The notes beneath the pieces are model-generated. The model worked only from the letters and a program-made list of their open reading frames with translations. It was not told where the DNA came from and did no database searches. This document shows positions 14,103 to 14,866 of a stretch of DNA of 14,866 bases, piece after piece. Position 1 is the first letter of the stretch; each line of letters starts with the position of its first letter. Source of the stretch: an uncultured Blautia sp. (lineage in GTDB: Bacteria; Bacillota_A; Clostridia; Lachnospirales; Lachnospiraceae); contig CAJLTE010000079.1 in NCBI GenBank assembly GCA_905209435.1, positions 1-14,866 on the forward strand, in the 5' to 3' direction. The translations under genes were made by a program, and so were the position numbers.

Positions 14103-14131
14103 TAGATTTTTTCAATACATTGTGATATAAT
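14103..14131 (+). promoter_or_regulatory. Candidate LysR gene promoter, extended -10
   Basis: TAGATT (14103-14108), 17 nt, TATAAT (14126-14131), with TG one base before the -10 (TGA-TATAAT). The start would be near 14138, leaving a leader of about 136 nt. A hairpin with arms ACAAATA (14143-14149) and TATTTGT (14160-14166) lies at the very start of that leader. Confidence 0.55.
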
Positions 14132-14142
14132 ATACGCATATG

Positions 14143-14166
14143 ACAAATACAGCGCGGGTTATTTGT
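14143..14166. repeat. Inverted repeat at the start of the LysR leader
   Basis: ACAAATA (14143-14149), a GC-rich 10-nt spacer and TATTTGT (14160-14166) are perfect 7-bp arms just downstream of the inferred start site, where a bound repressor or an RNA hairpin could limit LysR synthesis. Confidence 0.4.
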
Positions 14167-14273
14167 GCAAAAGTGACTATGATTATAGTTTTCCAGATCA
14201 TGAAAGGGCTATGAAAGCCTGCACATGAGATATAGTTGCTTATAAAATACTTATCAGAGAAAGGAGTTTTTCT

Positions 14274-14866
14274 ATGAACCTGTATCATCTGCGGTACTTT
14301 TCTACGCTGGCTCATATCGAGCATTATACAAAAGCCGCTGATATTCTGGCGATCACCCAGCCTTCTTTGAGCTATGCGATCTCTACTCTCGAAGAAGAAC
14401 TGGGTGTAAAACTGTTTGAAAAAAATGGAAGAAATGTTACGCTTACCAAGTATGGAAAGGTTTTCCTGAATGACGTAGAAGAGGTACTGAACCGTCTGGA
14501 CTCTTCTGTGAACAGTCTGAAGCTGGCAGGTAAAGGAGAAGGCTGTATTGATGTAGTATTCCTGCGTACACTGGGAATCGATTTTCTCCCTAAGATCATG
14601 CGGGGATTTCTGGAGGAGAATCCGAACAAAAAGATAGATTTTAACCTGTATTGTGACAAAGTTTTAACAGCTGATATCCTGAACGGATTAAAAGAGAAGA
14701 AATATGATCTGGGATTCTGTTCCAAGATTGATAATGAGCCACTGATCGAGTTTATTCCGGTTGCCAGACAGGAGCTGGTTGTGATCGTGCCTCTGAATCA
14801 TCCGCTGGCGGCAAAGGATGAGGTACGGCTGGAGGATACCATTCCTTATAAACAGATTATATTTAA
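14274..14866 (+). CDS. LysR-type transcriptional regulator (partial, 3' end outside window)
   Basis: The reading frame from the ATG at 14274 (AAGGAG at 14261-14266) is open to the window edge, giving 197 codons of an expected 290-300. It begins MNLYHLRYFSTLAHIEHYTK. The winged helix-turn-helix spans about residues 1-60: KAADILAITQPSLSYAISTL, then LEEELGVKLFEKNGRNVTLT. The effector-binding domain starts near residue 90 (IDVVFLRTLGIDFLPKIMRG) and contains DLGFCSKID and QELVVIVPLNHPLA. LysR proteins bind a small co-inducer and usually control the divergent neighbour, here the TIM-barrel/OYE2/SDH2 operon. By analogy with Listeria QuiR (from memory) the ligand could be shikimate or a related acid; that is inference. 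Confidence 0.93.
   Translation, partial: MNLYHLRYFSTLAHIEHYTKAADILAITQPSLSYAISTLEEELGVKLFEKNGRNVTLTKYGKVFLNDVEEVLNRLDSSVNSLKLAGKGEGCIDVVFLRTLGIDFLPKIMRGFLEENPNKKIDFNLYCDKVLTADILNGLKEKKYDLGFCSKIDNEPLIEFIPVARQELVVIVPLNHPLAAKDEVRLEDTIPYKQIIF

Noticed and set aside
1..14866. Mobile element, CRISPR array, tRNA or prophage
   Set aside because: No transposase, integrase, regularly spaced repeats or tRNA-like cloverleaf was recognised on either strand.

Overview
The window looks like chromosomal DNA of an anaerobic, low-to-moderate GC Firmicute, most likely a gut-type Lachnospiraceae. The evidence is strong AGGAGG-type ribosome binding sites, AT-rich intergenic DNA, a biotin-dependent sodium-pump decarboxylase whose gamma subunit carries a secreted N-terminal domain, and Fe-S flavin reductases of the 2,4-dienoyl-CoA reductase/2-enoate reductase class. 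Family calls rest on reading motifs and comparing them with remembered reference proteins; no search was run.

Layout. (1) 1-2313, minus strand: a carboxyltransferase, an OadG-like membrane subunit and the first codons of a biotin carrier protein, i.e. part of a methylmalonyl-CoA-type decarboxylase. (2) 2314-2804: a 491-bp divergent promoter region. (3) 2805-6920, plus strand: an Old Yellow Enzyme-type Fe-S flavoenzyme (OYE1), a YdiB-like quinate/shikimate dehydrogenase (SDH1) and a type I 3-dehydroquinate dehydratase (AroD). They are separated by unusually long intergenic stretches (205 and 269 bp) full of inverted repeats. (4) 6921-7155: a convergent terminator zone. (5) 7156-13975, minus strand, in transcription order: a TIM-barrel protein resembling 3-dehydroshikimate dehydratase/sugar phosphate isomerase, a second OYE-type flavoenzyme (OYE2), a second YdiB-like dehydrogenase (SDH2), a YdiN/YdiM-like MFS transporter and a polytopic permease. 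(6) 14274-14866, plus strand: a divergent LysR-type regulator cut by the window edge.

Taken together, 2805-14866 reads as a cluster for uptake and anaerobic catabolism of quinate/shikimate-type hydroaromatic acids. The dehydrogenases would form 3-dehydroquinate or 3-dehydroshikimate, AroD would interconvert them, and the TIM-barrel enzyme could form protocatechuate. The two OYE-type enzymes could reduce the enone of 3-dehydroshikimate or a later intermediate, which would re-oxidise the NADH made by the dehydrogenases. Each half of the cluster holds one OYE plus one SDH, suggesting two parallel or sequential modules. From memory, related gene sets occur in Listeria (qui operons with a LysR regulator) and E. 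coli (ydiN-ydiB-aroD). The reductase step and the substrate are inference.

The intergenic regions carry several perfect inverted or direct repeats placed around plausible promoters, consistent with control by the LysR protein or another regulator. No tRNA, rRNA, IS element, CRISPR array or integrase was seen.
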